NCBI GenBank assembly: GCA_051004675.1
Contig: JBPCKC010000070.1
Location: forward strand, 1 to 28,320
DNA length: 28,320 bases
Direction: 5' to 3'
DNA from: JBDTSW01 sp051004675
GTDB lineage: Bacteria; Actinomycetota; Thermoleophilia; Solirubrobacterales; 70-9
Positions 8,294 through 14,658 of this stretch are shown here, piece by piece; position 1 is the first letter of the stretch, and every line of letters starts with the position of its first letter. Under the pieces are notes generated by a model. The model saw only the letters and a list, made by a program, of their open reading frames with translations. It was not told where the DNA came from and did not search any database. The position numbers were made by a program, and so were the translations under genes.

Positions 8294-8934
8294 CTCGCCA
8301 GCGCGGCGAGGAACGGATTGGTCGCCCGCTCGGCTCCGAGCGTGGTGATGCCCATGTGCCCCGGGTAGACGGTGGTCTCCTCGGGAAAGGACTCGGCCAG
8401 GAGGCGCAGGCTGTCCATCAGGGTCGGCGCATCGCCGCCGGGGAGATCGGTGCGGCCCACCGAGCCCTGGAAGAGAACGTCGCCGGAGAAGAGGGCGGCC
8501 TCGGCCGGAACCGAGAACGTGACGTGGCCCGGGCTGTGACCGGGGGTGTGCAGCACGTCGATCTCCAGGCCCGCCAGCTCCAGCCTCTCGCCGCCGGAGA
8601 TGGTCTCGTCGGCGTCGTAGCCCTCGTAGGGGCCGAACCCCGGCCAGGGGACGAAGGCCATGATGTCGGCGAGCACGGGGACCTCCAGCTCCGGGCAGTA
8701 AACGGGCGCGCCGGTGGCCCGAGCGACCGGGGCGACGGCCCCGACGTGGTCGAAGTGGGTGTGCGTGAGCAGGATGGCGTCGACGCCCATCCCCATCTCC
8801 CCGATCACGGCAAGGATGCGCTCGGCCTCTTCACCGGGGTCCACCACGAGCCCGCGGTCAGATCCCTCGCGGCGCACCACGAAGCAGTTCTCGGCCACCT
8901 GGCCGACCGTGAGCATCCGGACCTCTAGCGCCAT
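8290..8934 (-). CDS. Metallo-beta-lactamase-fold hydrolase (glyoxalase II-like)
   Basis: 214 residues. The zinc-binding motif T-H-T-H-F-D-H is present, followed by H-T-P-G-H-S-P-G-H, S-G-D-V-L-F and Y-P-G-H, the full ligand set of a dinuclear metallo-hydrolase. The N-terminus (L-T-V-G-Q-V-A-E-N-C-F-V-V) resembles hydroxyacylglutathione-hydrolase-like proteins. The substrate is unknown. Actinobacteria usually lack glutathione, so classic glyoxalase II activity is unlikely. It ends in a 4-nt overlap with hisS, a pairing seen in many genomes. The start is taken at 8934; an internal ATG at 8914-8916, preceded by GAGG, is an alternative. Confidence 0.9.
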   Translation of the reverse strand: MALEVRMLTVGQVAENCFVVRREGSDRGLVVDPGEEAERILAVIGEMGMGVDAILLTHTHFDHVGAVAPVARATGAPVYCPELEVPVLADIMAFVPWPGFGPYEGYDADETISGGERLELAGLEIDVLHTPGHSPGHVTFSVPAEAALFSGDVLFQGSVGRTDLPGGDAPTLMDSLRLLAESFPEETTVYPGHMGITTLGAERATNPFLAALAR

Positions 8935-8949
8935 TTCAAAAGCGCCGGG

Positions 8950-9315
8950 CTAGCGCCCGCGCGCCTCCTTCGAGTTGTGCTTGGACGCCATCCGCCGGTT
9001 GTAGAAGAAGCGGTCGATCCCGTACCCCATCGGGACGTAGATGAGGAGCATGAACGCCGCGAGGGCGAGCGAGCTGCCCACCGACTGCCCGAAGAGCAAC
9101 ACCAGCAGCGCGAAGAAGATCCCGGCGGCGATCAGAGCGCGGTTCAGCGAGCTGCGCCAGGTGGGCGGGATGTCGCGGCGGTCGGTCATCTGGCGCCGCG
9201 CCCGGGCGCGCGCCTCCTGCCGGCTGGCCGGGCGCGAGGTGCGCCCGCGGCGATCGATCGCGCCGCCCTGCGTGCCGCGGTGCTTTCGCTTTCGTCGCTT
9301 CTTCGCCTGGGCCAT
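8950..9315 (-). CDS. Small basic membrane protein, unknown function
   Basis: 121 residues. Residues 1-45 are extremely Lys/Arg-rich. Two hydrophobic helices follow (about 60-76, A-L-I-A-A-G-I-F-F-A-L-L-V-L-L-F-G, and 79-97), then a short polar tail. I do not recognise a named family. The basic N-terminus facing the cytoplasm would fit binding to nucleic acid or ribosomes, or simply the positive-inside rule. The gene sits 15 nt before the metallo-hydrolase start and 23 nt after the formimidoyltransferase stop, so it belongs to the same minus-strand run. Confidence 0.8.
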   Translation of the reverse strand: MAQAKKRRKRKHRGTQGGAIDRRGRTSRPASRQEARARARRQMTDRRDIPPTWRSSLNRALIAAGIFFALLVLLFGQSVGSSLALAAFMLLIYVPMGYGIDRFFYNRRMASKHNSKEARGR

Positions 9316-9338
9316 CGGCCGCGGAATGTACCTAGTGG

Positions 9339-10211
9339 CTAGCCCGCCGCGCGCTCGATCACGTGGCGCTCACGGTCGAACCCGGGCATCGCGACGTCCT
9401 CGGGAAAGCCCTCCAGCGCCGCCTCGGGCACCAAGCCGACCACCTCGGCCGCCGCGGGCGCGGCGCCCGTCGGCTCGGCGAGCTCGCAGATGCGGGCGAG
9501 GACCGCAGCCAGCGGCACCCCGATCGGGTCGTGGATGTTGGTCGAGATCTGCGGGCCCGCCTCCCCCAGGTCCACCGCGATCGCCCGCACGCCCGACAAC
9601 CCGCCGCCCGACTCGCGTAGGCCGGCGGCCACCTGTAGGGCCACCTCCATGCCGGCGCCCTTCAGCACGACGTTGAAGGCCGCAAGCGGCGGCCTGGCGG
9701 TCACGAGGGTCGCACCGGCCGAGAGGTGCGGGGCGCCCGGCCCGAAGTCGGGCGCGAGCTCGCCGGCAGCCATCCGCTCGCGCAGGGCCGCGAGCCCGCC
9801 CTCCCGGAAGTACGAGCGCTCGCGGCGCTCGGCGCTGCCGGCCAGCTCCCCGTAGAGGAACACGGGGATGCCGTCGGCGGCGATCGCCCTCGCGACGTCG
9901 AGGGCCGCGGCCCTGGCCGGATCGCGATCATCGGCCGCCGTGTAGACGAGCGGCGCAACGTCGAGGGCCCCCACGCACGGATGCGCGCCGTCGTGGCGAC
10001 GCATGTCGATCGTCATCGAGCACGCACCGCAGCCGCGCACGAGGGACTCACCGAGGAACTTGGCCGGGGCGGTCATCGTCAGCACCGTGCGGTTATGGAC
10101 CGCGTCGGAGTGGGTGTCGAGCAGGTCGGCCCCAGCGGTGAACTGTCCCGAGAGCAGCCCGATCAGCCGCTCGTCGCGGCCCTCGGAGAAGTTGGGGACC
10201 GCGAGCAGCAT
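9339..10211 (-). CDS. ftcD: Glutamate formimidoyltransferase-like protein
   Basis: 290 residues matching the formiminotransferase domain of FtcD, which moves the formimino group from N-formimino-glutamate to tetrahydrofolate in histidine breakdown. Visible: the start A-V-P-N-F-S-E-G-R, D-T-H-S-D-A-V-H-N-R-T-V-L-T, M-R-R-H-D-G-A-H-P-C-V-G-A-L-D, and G-P-Q-I-S-T-N-I-H-D. It is a one-domain version without the cyclodeaminase part. No other histidine-degradation gene is present, so its physiological substrate remains open. It is the first gene of the minus-strand run and is divergent from the gene at 10247, with 35 nt between the two starts. Confidence 0.9.
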   Translation of the reverse strand: MLLAVPNFSEGRDERLIGLLSGQFTAGADLLDTHSDAVHNRTVLTMTAPAKFLGESLVRGCGACSMTIDMRRHDGAHPCVGALDVAPLVYTAADDRDPARAAALDVARAIAADGIPVFLYGELAGSAERRERSYFREGGLAALRERMAAGELAPDFGPGAPHLSAGATLVTARPPLAAFNVVLKGAGMEVALQVAAGLRESGGGLSGVRAIAVDLGEAGPQISTNIHDPIGVPLAAVLARICELAEPTGAAPAAAEVVGLVPEAALEGFPEDVAMPGFDRERHVIERAAG

Positions 10212-10234
10212 CGCCCGCGAAGGCTACCCGGAGA

Positions 10235-10240
10235 TATGGT
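10235..10240 (+). promoter_or_regulatory. Possible -10 box for the gene at 10247
   Basis: TATGGT lies six bases before the ATG. Transcription would then begin at or next to the start codon, giving a leaderless message, which is common in actinobacteria. No good -35 is visible. The divergent ftcD promoter must share this 35-nt spacer. Confidence 0.4.
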
Positions 10241-10246
10241 CTGCCC

Positions 10247-10990
10247 ATGAGCGTCGAGCCCGTGGCCGACGGAGTGTGGCGCCTCACGGCGGGCTTCCCC
10301 CTGCGGGTGAACGCGTACCTTCTCGCCGACGGAGACGGCGTCGCGATCTTCGACGCCGGGATCAAGTCGATGGGCCCGAAGCTGCGCGAGGCGGCGGCCG
10401 GACGCGGCGGCGCGACCCGGGTGATCCTCGGGAACGCCCACGCCGACCACCGGGGCGGCGCCAAGGTGATCGGCGCCCCGGTCCACTGCCACGCCGACGA
10501 GCGCGCCGACGTCGAAGGCGACGGCGGCTCCCACTACTTCGACCTCTCGAAGCTGAGCCTCCCCACCCGGCTGCTCACCCCGCGCACCTTGGCCTCGTGG
10601 GACGACGGACCCGTAGGGGTCACGGACACCGTTGCGGAGGGCGACGCCGTGGGCGAGTTCGAGGTGATCCACCTCCCCGGACACGGCCCGGGCTGCGTCG
10701 GCCTTTGGCGTGAGCGCGACCGCGTGGCGATCACCAACGACTGCTTCGCGCTCTTCGACCCCAACCTGCCCCTCCAGGGGAAGCCCCGCGTGCCCCATCC
10801 GGCCTTCAACTGGTCCACCGAAGCGGCCCGCGAATCGATCCGCAAGCTCGCCGCGCTGCGCCCGGCCAAGTGCTTCCCGGGCCATTACGGCCCGCTTGAG
10901 ATCGACGTCGAGCGACAGCTCCTCGCCGCCCTCTGCACCACTCCCCCGCCGCTACCCTTACCGCCCCGCCGGAGTAGCTCAGCTGGTTAG
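10247..10990 (+). CDS. Metallo-beta-lactamase-fold protein with altered first metal ligand; 3' end overlaps tRNA
   Basis: 247 residues. The fold is shown by the N-terminal strands, N63-A-H65-A-D67-H68, H-L-P-G-H-G-P-G, T-N-D-C-F and F-P-G-H-Y-G-P-L. In the H-x-H-x-D-H motif the first His is Asn63, so metal binding may be altered. The last residues (P-P-P-L-P-L-P-P-R-R-S-S-S-A-G) are not domain-like, and the TAG stop lies inside the following tRNA gene (23-nt overlap). The frame may have lost its original stop. Substrate unknown. The ATG at 10247 follows a -10-like box, which suggests a leaderless message. Confidence 0.88.
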   Translation: MSVEPVADGVWRLTAGFPLRVNAYLLADGDGVAIFDAGIKSMGPKLREAAAGRGGATRVILGNAHADHRGGAKVIGAPVHCHADERADVEGDGGSHYFDLSKLSLPTRLLTPRTLASWDDGPVGVTDTVAEGDAVGEFEVIHLPGHGPGCVGLWRERDRVAITNDCFALFDPNLPLQGKPRVPHPAFNWSTEAARESIRKLAALRPAKCFPGHYGPLEIDVERQLLAALCTTPPPLPLPPRRSSSAG

Positions 10991-11041
10991 AGCAGCGGAA
11001 TCATAATCCGCGTGTCGGGAGTTCGAGTCTCTCCTCCGGCA
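10968..11041 (+). tRNA. tRNA-Met (CAU anticodon), probably elongator
   Basis: 74 nt folding as a full cloverleaf. Acceptor GCCGGAG/CTCCGGC with discriminator A; D stem GCTC/GAGC; anticodon stem GCGGA/TCCGC with loop ATCATAA (anticodon CAT); T stem GGGAG/CTCTC (one G-U) with loop TTCGAGT. It is not an initiator: base pair 1-72 is G-C and the anticodon stem lacks the three G-C pairs. CCA is not encoded. A lysidine-modified tRNA-Ile2 also carries CAU and cannot be fully excluded. The 5' end overlaps the upstream gene by 23 nt. The NTF2-like array starts directly after the 3' end. Confidence 0.93.
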
Positions 11042-11064
11042 TCGTGACAGTCCGCCTGAGGCGA

Positions 11065-11070
11065 GATACT
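11065..11070 (+). promoter_or_regulatory. Leader 1: GATACT -10-like box of sub-array A
   Basis: GATACT lies 9 nt before the ATG of the first NTF2-like gene. The same arrangement (GATACTGCGCG, then the start codon) recurs before sub-arrays B and C, and in changed form before D. The spacing fits a leaderless or nearly leaderless message. GTGACA at 11044-11049 could be a -35 but is not conserved in the other leaders. Confidence 0.55.
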
Positions 11071-11079
11071 GCGCGCACG

Positions 11080-11625
11080 ATGGCAGAGGGAGTGAGGCAA
11101 AAGCTGACGTTTCGGGATCGGCCGCGGCGCACCCTGGACGAGCGAGTTGCGGCTCGTTTCCCCGGGTTCGGATGGCGACTCGCCGCCCTGGTTTTCAGGC
11201 TTTCACCGAAAAACATGATCCGACGAAGGCTCGTAGCGATGCTGGTGCGCCGGGGCTATGCGTCCCTGAACCGAGGAGATCTCGATCTCAACGCCGCCGT
11301 CCTGTACGACGACGACTCTGAGCTTGTGATTCACGGGGACTTGCCGATCGGAACCGGGCCGTGGACGGGCGGCAAAGCGATAGCTCGCGCTTACGGCGAG
11401 TGGCAAGACATCTGGGCCGAGCACCGGCGAGTCCCGCAAGAGGTCGTCGACCTCGGGGGGAGGCTAGTGGTGGTCCTCGACGACAAAGGCATGGGCGCTG
11501 CGAGCGGTGTTCCGGTCAACCGACAATTCTTCGATCTTGTCACCCTTGACGAGGGGCGTATCTCGCGGCATGAGGTCTTTCTCGATCGGGAAGAAGGAAT
11601 GCGAGCCGCCGGACTGTCGGAGTAA
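11080..11625 (+). CDS. NTF2/SnoaL-like protein with N-terminal extension (sub-array A, gene 1)
   Basis: 181 residues, the longest member. An Arg-rich N-terminal extension of about 50 residues (F-P-G-F-G-W-R-L-A-A-L-V-F-R-L) precedes the cone-shaped NTF2-like domain, recognisable from Y-A-S-L-N-R-G-D-L-D, the central W-T-G-G-K-A-I-A-R-A-Y and the family end M-R-A-A-G-L-S-E. Such folds act as small-molecule isomerases/cyclases or plain binding proteins. No activity can be assigned. The start at 11080 follows the conserved GATACT leader; an in-frame GTG at 11044 is less likely. The next gene begins 4 nt after the stop. Confidence 0.85.
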   Translation: MAEGVRQKLTFRDRPRRTLDERVAARFPGFGWRLAALVFRLSPKNMIRRRLVAMLVRRGYASLNRGDLDLNAAVLYDDDSELVIHGDLPIGTGPWTGGKAIARAYGEWQDIWAEHRRVPQEVVDLGGRLVVVLDDKGMGAASGVPVNRQFFDLVTLDEGRISRHEVFLDREEGMRAAGLSE

Positions 11626-11629
11626 GGCG

Positions 11630-12040
11630 ATGTCGGAGGAGAACGTGGAGATCGTGCGCGGCTTGGCCGAGGCGTTTCAACACCGCCAGCACGAGAGGGC
11701 GTTCGACCTCTACGACCCGGAGATCGAGTGGGATGCAACCCGAACTCCCACTCGTGCTGCGGAGGGCGTCTACCACGGCCACGAAGGCGTCAGGGCGTTC
11801 TGGCGAGACTGGCTCTCCGCATGGAGTGACCTTCAGTTCGAGATCGAGGACGTCCGAGATGCGGGTGACGACGTAGTGCTGCTCATTCGGAACCAGCGCC
11901 ATTGGGGACGGCACAGCGGAATCGAGACAGAAACACCTCCCTACGGGATGGTGTTCAGCTTTGGCGGTGAGAAGGTTGTGCGCGTCTGCGCATACCCAGA
12001 CCAGCAATCGGCCCTCGAAGCCGCCGGGCTCTCGGAGTAG
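11630..12040 (+). CDS. NTF2/SnoaL-like protein (sub-array A, gene 2)
   Basis: 136 residues. Begins M-S-E-E-N-V-E-I-V-R-G and ends A-L-E-A-A-G-L-S-E, the signature ends of this local family. Between them: Y-D-P-E-I-E-W-D, then G-H-E-G-V-R-A-F-W-R-D-W, then the W-G-R-H-S-G-I-E-T-E strand. This is the usual SnoaL-like order of helix, strand, helix and curved sheet. The GGAG in the last codons of gene 1 gives its ribosome-binding site. Probably soluble and cytoplasmic; ligand unknown. Confidence 0.9.
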   Translation: MSEENVEIVRGLAEAFQHRQHERAFDLYDPEIEWDATRTPTRAAEGVYHGHEGVRAFWRDWLSAWSDLQFEIEDVRDAGDDVVLLIRNQRHWGRHSGIETETPPYGMVFSFGGEKVVRVCAYPDQQSALEAAGLSE

Positions 12041-12043
12041 GCG

Positions 12044-12457
12044 ATGGCGCAGGAGAACGTGGAGATCGTTCGTGTGGCGTTTGACCTTGAGGCTCAGCGT
12101 GACGTGAGGGTCATCGAGGTCTACGACCGAGACGTGGTGATGGACTTCTCCGAGTCGCCATTCGCAGAGTTCATGCAGGGCACCTCCCGTCTTAAGGGAG
12201 TCCGGAATATTCAAAAGGGATTTCGCGACTGGTATGAGGCCTTCGAAGACGTCGTGACTGACGTGGACGAGTTGATCGATGCCGACGAGCAGGTGATCGT
12301 GGTCTTCACGTATCGCGGTCGAGGCCGAGTCAGCGGCGCACAGGTCGAGTGGAAGCGCATGGCGGGCGTATGGACGTTCCGCGAGGGCAAGGTTGTTCGG
12401 GTGGCGTGGTTTCGAGGCAAAGAGGAAGCCCTCGAAGCCGCGGGGCTGTCGGAGTAG
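12044..12457 (+). CDS. NTF2/SnoaL-like protein (sub-array A, gene 3)
   Basis: 137 residues, M-A-Q-E-N-V-E-I-V-R to A-L-E-A-A-G-L-S-E. Middle features: F-R-D-W-Y-E-A-F-E-D, Y-R-G-R-G-R-V-S-G and V-W-T-F-R-E-G-K-V-V-R. It starts 3 nt after the stop of gene 2 (TAG-GCG-ATG), with GGAG from the preceding Ser-Glu codons as its ribosome-binding site. By eye its middle is well diverged from its neighbours while its ends are nearly the same. Confidence 0.9.
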   Translation: MAQENVEIVRVAFDLEAQRDVRVIEVYDRDVVMDFSESPFAEFMQGTSRLKGVRNIQKGFRDWYEAFEDVVTDVDELIDADEQVIVVFTYRGRGRVSGAQVEWKRMAGVWTFREGKVVRVAWFRGKEEALEAAGLSE

Positions 12458-12460
12458 GCG

Positions 12461-12856
12461 ATGTCGCAGGAGAACGTGGAAGTAGTCCGTCAGATGCTCG
12501 AGGCGTACCATCGTGGCGACGCCGAAGCTTCGTTGGCCCACTTCGATCCCGAGGTGACGGTCGACGTATCCCGCCGGGGCGAGGGAGGAGTCGGTCGTGG
12601 CCGGGAGGAACTGCGACGGATCACCGTTGAATGGGTGAGGGAATGGGACAACTGGCATGAGGAGGTCGAGGAGATTCGCGACCTCGGCAGTCAGGTCTAT
12701 GTGATCGCCATCCAGCGCGGACGAGGTAAACGAAGCGGGATTGAGGTGGAGAACCGCTACGCGCTCCTCTACGAGTTCAAGGGCGACAAGATCAGCCGAA
12801 TGACGGGATACAGAAATCCCGAAGAAGCCCTCCAAGCCGCCGGACTGTCGGAGTAG
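12461..12856 (+). CDS. NTF2/SnoaL-like protein (sub-array A, gene 4, last)
   Basis: 131 residues, M-S-Q-E-N-V-E-V-V-R-Q to A-L-Q-A-A-G-L-S-E, with A-Y-H-R-G-D-A-E-A, H-F-D-P-E-V-T-V-D, Q-R-G-R-G-K-R-S-G-I-E-V-E and F-K-G-D-K-I-S-R. Starts 3 nt after gene 3. It is the last gene before the first 46-bp box, yet keeps the GGAG-TAG end that elsewhere serves the next gene. This may mean a following gene was lost. Confidence 0.9.
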   Translation: MSQENVEVVRQMLEAYHRGDAEASLAHFDPEVTVDVSRRGEGGVGRGREELRRITVEWVREWDNWHEEVEEIRDLGSQVYVIAIQRGRGKRSGIEVENRYALLYEFKGDKISRMTGYRNPEEALQAAGLSE

Positions 12857-12888
12857 AACCGCAGGTTCGGCTCACATCGCACCCGCCA

Positions 12889-12934
12889 AGGTGGGCAACG
12901 GATGGGCAATGCGCCATCCACGACCAGCCGCAAC
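12889..12934 (+). repeat. 46-bp box, copy 1
   Basis: Begins AGGTGGGCAACGGATGGGCA and ends CCAGCCGCAAC. It starts 33 nt after the last stop of sub-array A. Copies 2 and 3 (14522, 15471) have exactly the same length, with differences at eight positions among the three. The reverse strand shows the near-tandem GTTGCCCATCC-GTTGCCCACC, the kind of short direct repeat used as recombinase arm sites. Function unproven. Confidence 0.8.
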
Positions 12935-13024
12935 CGCAGGGGCCGATGGGATCAACAAGGGATCAACAGGAGCCGGACTGTCGGCGCTCGCCAGGCGCTC
13001 ACTTGCGCTTCGGTGAGGGCGGGC

Positions 13025-13207
13025 TCAGGGACGAACCCGCTCGCCCCGGCGAGTTCGGCGTCGAGATCGAGCTCCGGTGCGCCGGGCCTTCGCGACGACG
13101 GTGACGAAGCGGTCGGACTTCGCGGCCTCGATCTGATGTGTCCATAGCCGCCCCCGCAGGACGCGCCCGGCGAACTTGCCGACGTCTTCTCGGAGGTCAG
13201 TCGGCAT
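13025..13207 (-). pseudogene. Fragment resembling the N-terminus of a phage terminase large subunit
   Basis: A 60-codon frame, M-P-T-D-L-R-E-D-V-G then L-W-T-H-Q-I-E-A-A-K-S-D-R-F-V-T-V-V-A-K-A-R-R-T-G-A. The pattern W-x-x-Q-x-E, an Arg-Phe strand, and a Walker-A-like R-R-T-G-A is typical of terminase ATPase N-termini. After it the sequence turns into Arg-rich low-complexity residues and stops, as expected after a frameshift. Family call is tentative; a degraded ATPase of another type is possible. Confidence 0.35.
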
Positions 13208-13223
13208 CGCGCGCCCTCTCGGC

Positions 13224-13229
13224 GATACT
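13224..13229 (+). promoter_or_regulatory. Leader 2: GATACT -10-like box of sub-array B
   Basis: GATACTGCGCG followed by the ATG, with 9 nt between box and ATG, as in leaders 1 and 3. The leader is preceded by CGGCATCG, the last bases of the tRNA plus its flank, so the tRNA end and leader were copied together. Confidence 0.55.
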
Positions 13230-13238
13230 GCGCGGACG

Positions 13239-13646
13239 ATGTCGGAGGAGAACGTGGCGGCTTTCAAACGCGGGCTCACGGCGTACAACCGCCGAGACGC
13301 CGAGGCGTTGTTGGAGGACCTCGATCCGGACGTGGAGTGGCACCCGGCGCTTTTGGTGATGCTCGGAGGCCAGGCGACGGTGTACCGGGGGCACGAGGGC
13401 GTTCGCGAGATGCTCCGCGAGACGGACGACGTGCTCGCGGAAATCCACGCCGAGTTCTCGGAGATCCGGGATCCCGGGGATCAGGTCGTCGCGATCGGCC
13501 GCATCCGCACGCGTGGCAAGGCGAGCGGAGCCGTAACCGAGTCGCCTCTCGGCTACGTGGCGGACTTCAGAAACGGAAAGGTAAGTCGGATCCGTACCTA
13601 CCTCGATCCCCAGGAGGCCCTCAAAGCCGCCGGGTCGTCGGAGTAG
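13239..13646 (+). CDS. NTF2/SnoaL-like protein (sub-array B, gene 1)
   Basis: 135 residues, M-S-E-E-N-V-A-A-F-K-R to A-L-K-A-A-G-S-S-E (Leu replaced by Ser in the end tag). Middle: A-Y-N-R-R-D-A-E-A-L, D-L-D-P-D-V-E-W-H-P, Y-R-G-H-E-G-V-R-E-M, the strand R-G-K-A-S-G-A-V-T-E, and F-R-N-G-K-V-S-R-I-R-T-Y. These are classic SnoaL-like landmarks. The start is set by the GATACT leader; an in-frame upstream ATG at 13176 lies inside the debris and is unlikely. Confidence 0.9.
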   Translation: MSEENVAAFKRGLTAYNRRDAEALLEDLDPDVEWHPALLVMLGGQATVYRGHEGVREMLRETDDVLAEIHAEFSEIRDPGDQVVAIGRIRTRGKASGAVTESPLGYVADFRNGKVSRIRTYLDPQEALKAAGSSE

Positions 13647-13649
13647 GCG

Positions 13650-14084
13650 ATGTCGGAGGAGAACGTGGAGCGTTTTGTCGAGGTGATGGAAGCGTTCAAC
13701 CGCCTGGTTTCGGCAGATACCCAGCCGCTTGATCGGGCCGCTGCGCTCCAAGACTGGATTGGCGCTCTGGACCCCGAGATTCGGTTCGACCCCCAACAGG
13801 CCCCGCTCCAGGGAACTTATGTCGGGCAGGACGGTGCGATGCGGTGGATCGCAGACCTCGCCGCCCACTATGGGGACGGCGGGCACGTTCGGCTTTCGGA
13901 TGTGCGCGGTCTCGGAGATCGTGTGCTTGCCATCGGCACGCTTCATTTCATTGGGCGGGGTAGTGGCATTGAGACCGAGGCCCCTGTAGCGATCTTGGCA
14001 ACGTATCGAAACGGGCTTATGACCCACTTCAAGGACTACGGGAACCAGGACCAGGCCCTCGAAGCCGCGGGGCTGTCGGAGTAG
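13650..14084 (+). CDS. NTF2/SnoaL-like protein (sub-array B, gene 2)
   Basis: 144 residues, M-S-E-E-N-V-E-R-F-V-E to A-L-E-A-A-G-L-S-E. A short insertion after the first helix (V-S-A-D-T-Q-P-L-D-R-A) makes it the second longest member. Core: L-D-P-E-I-R-F-D-P, Y-V-G-Q-D-G-A-M-R-W-I, G-R-G-S-G-I-E-T-E-A-P-V-A, Y-R-N-G-L-M-T-H. Starts 3 nt after gene 1, with GGAG as ribosome-binding site. Confidence 0.9.
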   Translation: MSEENVERFVEVMEAFNRLVSADTQPLDRAAALQDWIGALDPEIRFDPQQAPLQGTYVGQDGAMRWIADLAAHYGDGGHVRLSDVRGLGDRVLAIGTLHFIGRGSGIETEAPVAILATYRNGLMTHFKDYGNQDQALEAAGLSE

Positions 14085-14087
14085 GCG

Positions 14088-14489
14088 ATGTCGCAGGAGA
14101 ACGTGGAGCTTGCCCGTCAATACGTTGAAGCCTTCAATCGGGGAGGCCTCGATGCGACACAGAGTCTGAGGCATCCAGAGATTGAGGTTTTCGATCCGCC
14201 AGACCTGCCAGATGCGGACCGGCATGTCGGCGAAGCGGCGGTCAGGAGGGTCGTGGAGAGCTACCTGGCGTTTGGCTGGAACGGCCAGTTCGACGTTCAG
14301 GAGTACATCGACGCCGGTGATGAGGCCGTGGTCATCTTCCACATGGCGGGCACCAGCGGCGGCGGTGGAGTTCCGCTCGACCTGCCTGCCTTCGGGCACG
14401 TCTATGCCTTTCGAAACGGCAAAGCGCGTCGGATACGGCAGTACTTGACGAGGGCGGAAGCCCTCGAAGCCGCCGGGCTGTCGGATTAG
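14088..14489 (+). CDS. NTF2/SnoaL-like protein (sub-array B, gene 3, last)
   Basis: 133 residues, M-S-Q-E-N-V-E-L-A-R-Q to A-L-E-A-A-G-L-S-D. Core: A-F-N-R-G-G-L-D-A, R-H-P-E-I-E-V-F-D, H-V-G-E-A-A-V-R-R-V, G-T-S-G-G-G-G-V-P-L-D, F-R-N-G-K-A-R-R-I-R. As the last gene of its sub-array, its end reads TCGGATTAG, so the GGAG that would serve a following gene is lost. The second 46-bp box follows 32 nt later. Confidence 0.9.
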   Translation: MSQENVELARQYVEAFNRGGLDATQSLRHPEIEVFDPPDLPDADRHVGEAAVRRVVESYLAFGWNGQFDVQEYIDAGDEAVVIFHMAGTSGGGGVPLDLPAFGHVYAFRNGKARRIRQYLTRAEALEAAGLSD

Positions 14490-14521
14490 AACACCAGTCC
14501 GGCTCGGACCGCAGCCCGTTC

Positions 14522-14567
14522 AGGTGGGCAACGGATGGGCAACAGACCATCCGCAACCAGCCGCAAC
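14522..14567 (+). repeat. 46-bp box, copy 2
   Basis: Same length and nearly the same sequence as copies 1 and 3. It sits 32 nt after the last stop of sub-array B and is followed almost directly by the tRNA 3'-half relic, so box and tRNA end form one unit here. This is the arrangement expected at one side of a tRNA-integrated element. Confidence 0.8.
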
Positions 14568-14572
14568 TTCAG

Positions 14573-14621
14573 GAGCAGGATCATGATCCGCGCGCCGCAG
14601 GTTCGAGTCCTGCCTCCGGCA
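14573..14621 (+). pseudogene. tRNA-Met 3'-half relic (possible att site remnant)
   Basis: From GAGC (3' strand of the D stem) to the discriminator A this copies the 3' part of the tRNA at 10968. Over 47 aligned bases about 37 agree, including the CAT anticodon, TTCGAGT and CTCCGGCA. T-stem differences are paired (GCAGG/CCTGC here, GGGAG/CTCTC in the tRNA), so each was once under tRNA constraint. The 5' half is absent, so no tRNA can be made. The flank after it matches the flank after the real tRNA up to the next NTF2-like start. It also contains the palindrome GGATCATGATCC. Confidence 0.75.
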
Positions 14622-14643
14622 TCGCAGGTGCGGCTTGACGCGC

Positions 14644-14649
14644 GATACT
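14644..14649 (+). promoter_or_regulatory. Leader 3: GATACT -10-like box of sub-array C
   Basis: GATACTGCGCG, with 9 nt between box and ATG, as in leaders 1 and 2. The distance from the tRNA-relic end to the ATG is 38 nt, against 39 nt at the real tRNA, so tRNA end and leader were duplicated as a block. Confidence 0.55.
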
Positions 14650-14658
14650 GCGCGGGCG

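Larger units (their letters stand above)
12857..13238 (+). other. Gap between sub-arrays A and B with mobile-element debris
   Basis: 382 bases without an intact gene. In order it holds: about 30 bp similar to the stretch after sub-array B, the first 46-bp box, the repeated GGGATCAACA (near 12949 and 12959), a 14-bp copy of a gene-end sequence (AGCCGGACTGTCGG, 12971-12984), a reverse-strand terminase-like fragment, the last bases of the tRNA pattern (CGGCATCG at 13202-13209) and leader 2. It looks like decayed inserted DNA. Confidence 0.6.

Noticed and set aside
11540..12835. A 431-residue reverse-strand frame across NTF2-like genes, with another at 13197-14399
   Set aside because: These are mirror frames of the array; repeated L-H-V-L-L-R-H-R-L-L-R is just the reverse reading of the conserved junctions.
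14573..14621. A second functional tRNA-Met
   Set aside because: The 5' acceptor strand and the 5' side of the D arm are missing and the anticodon stem is mismatched.
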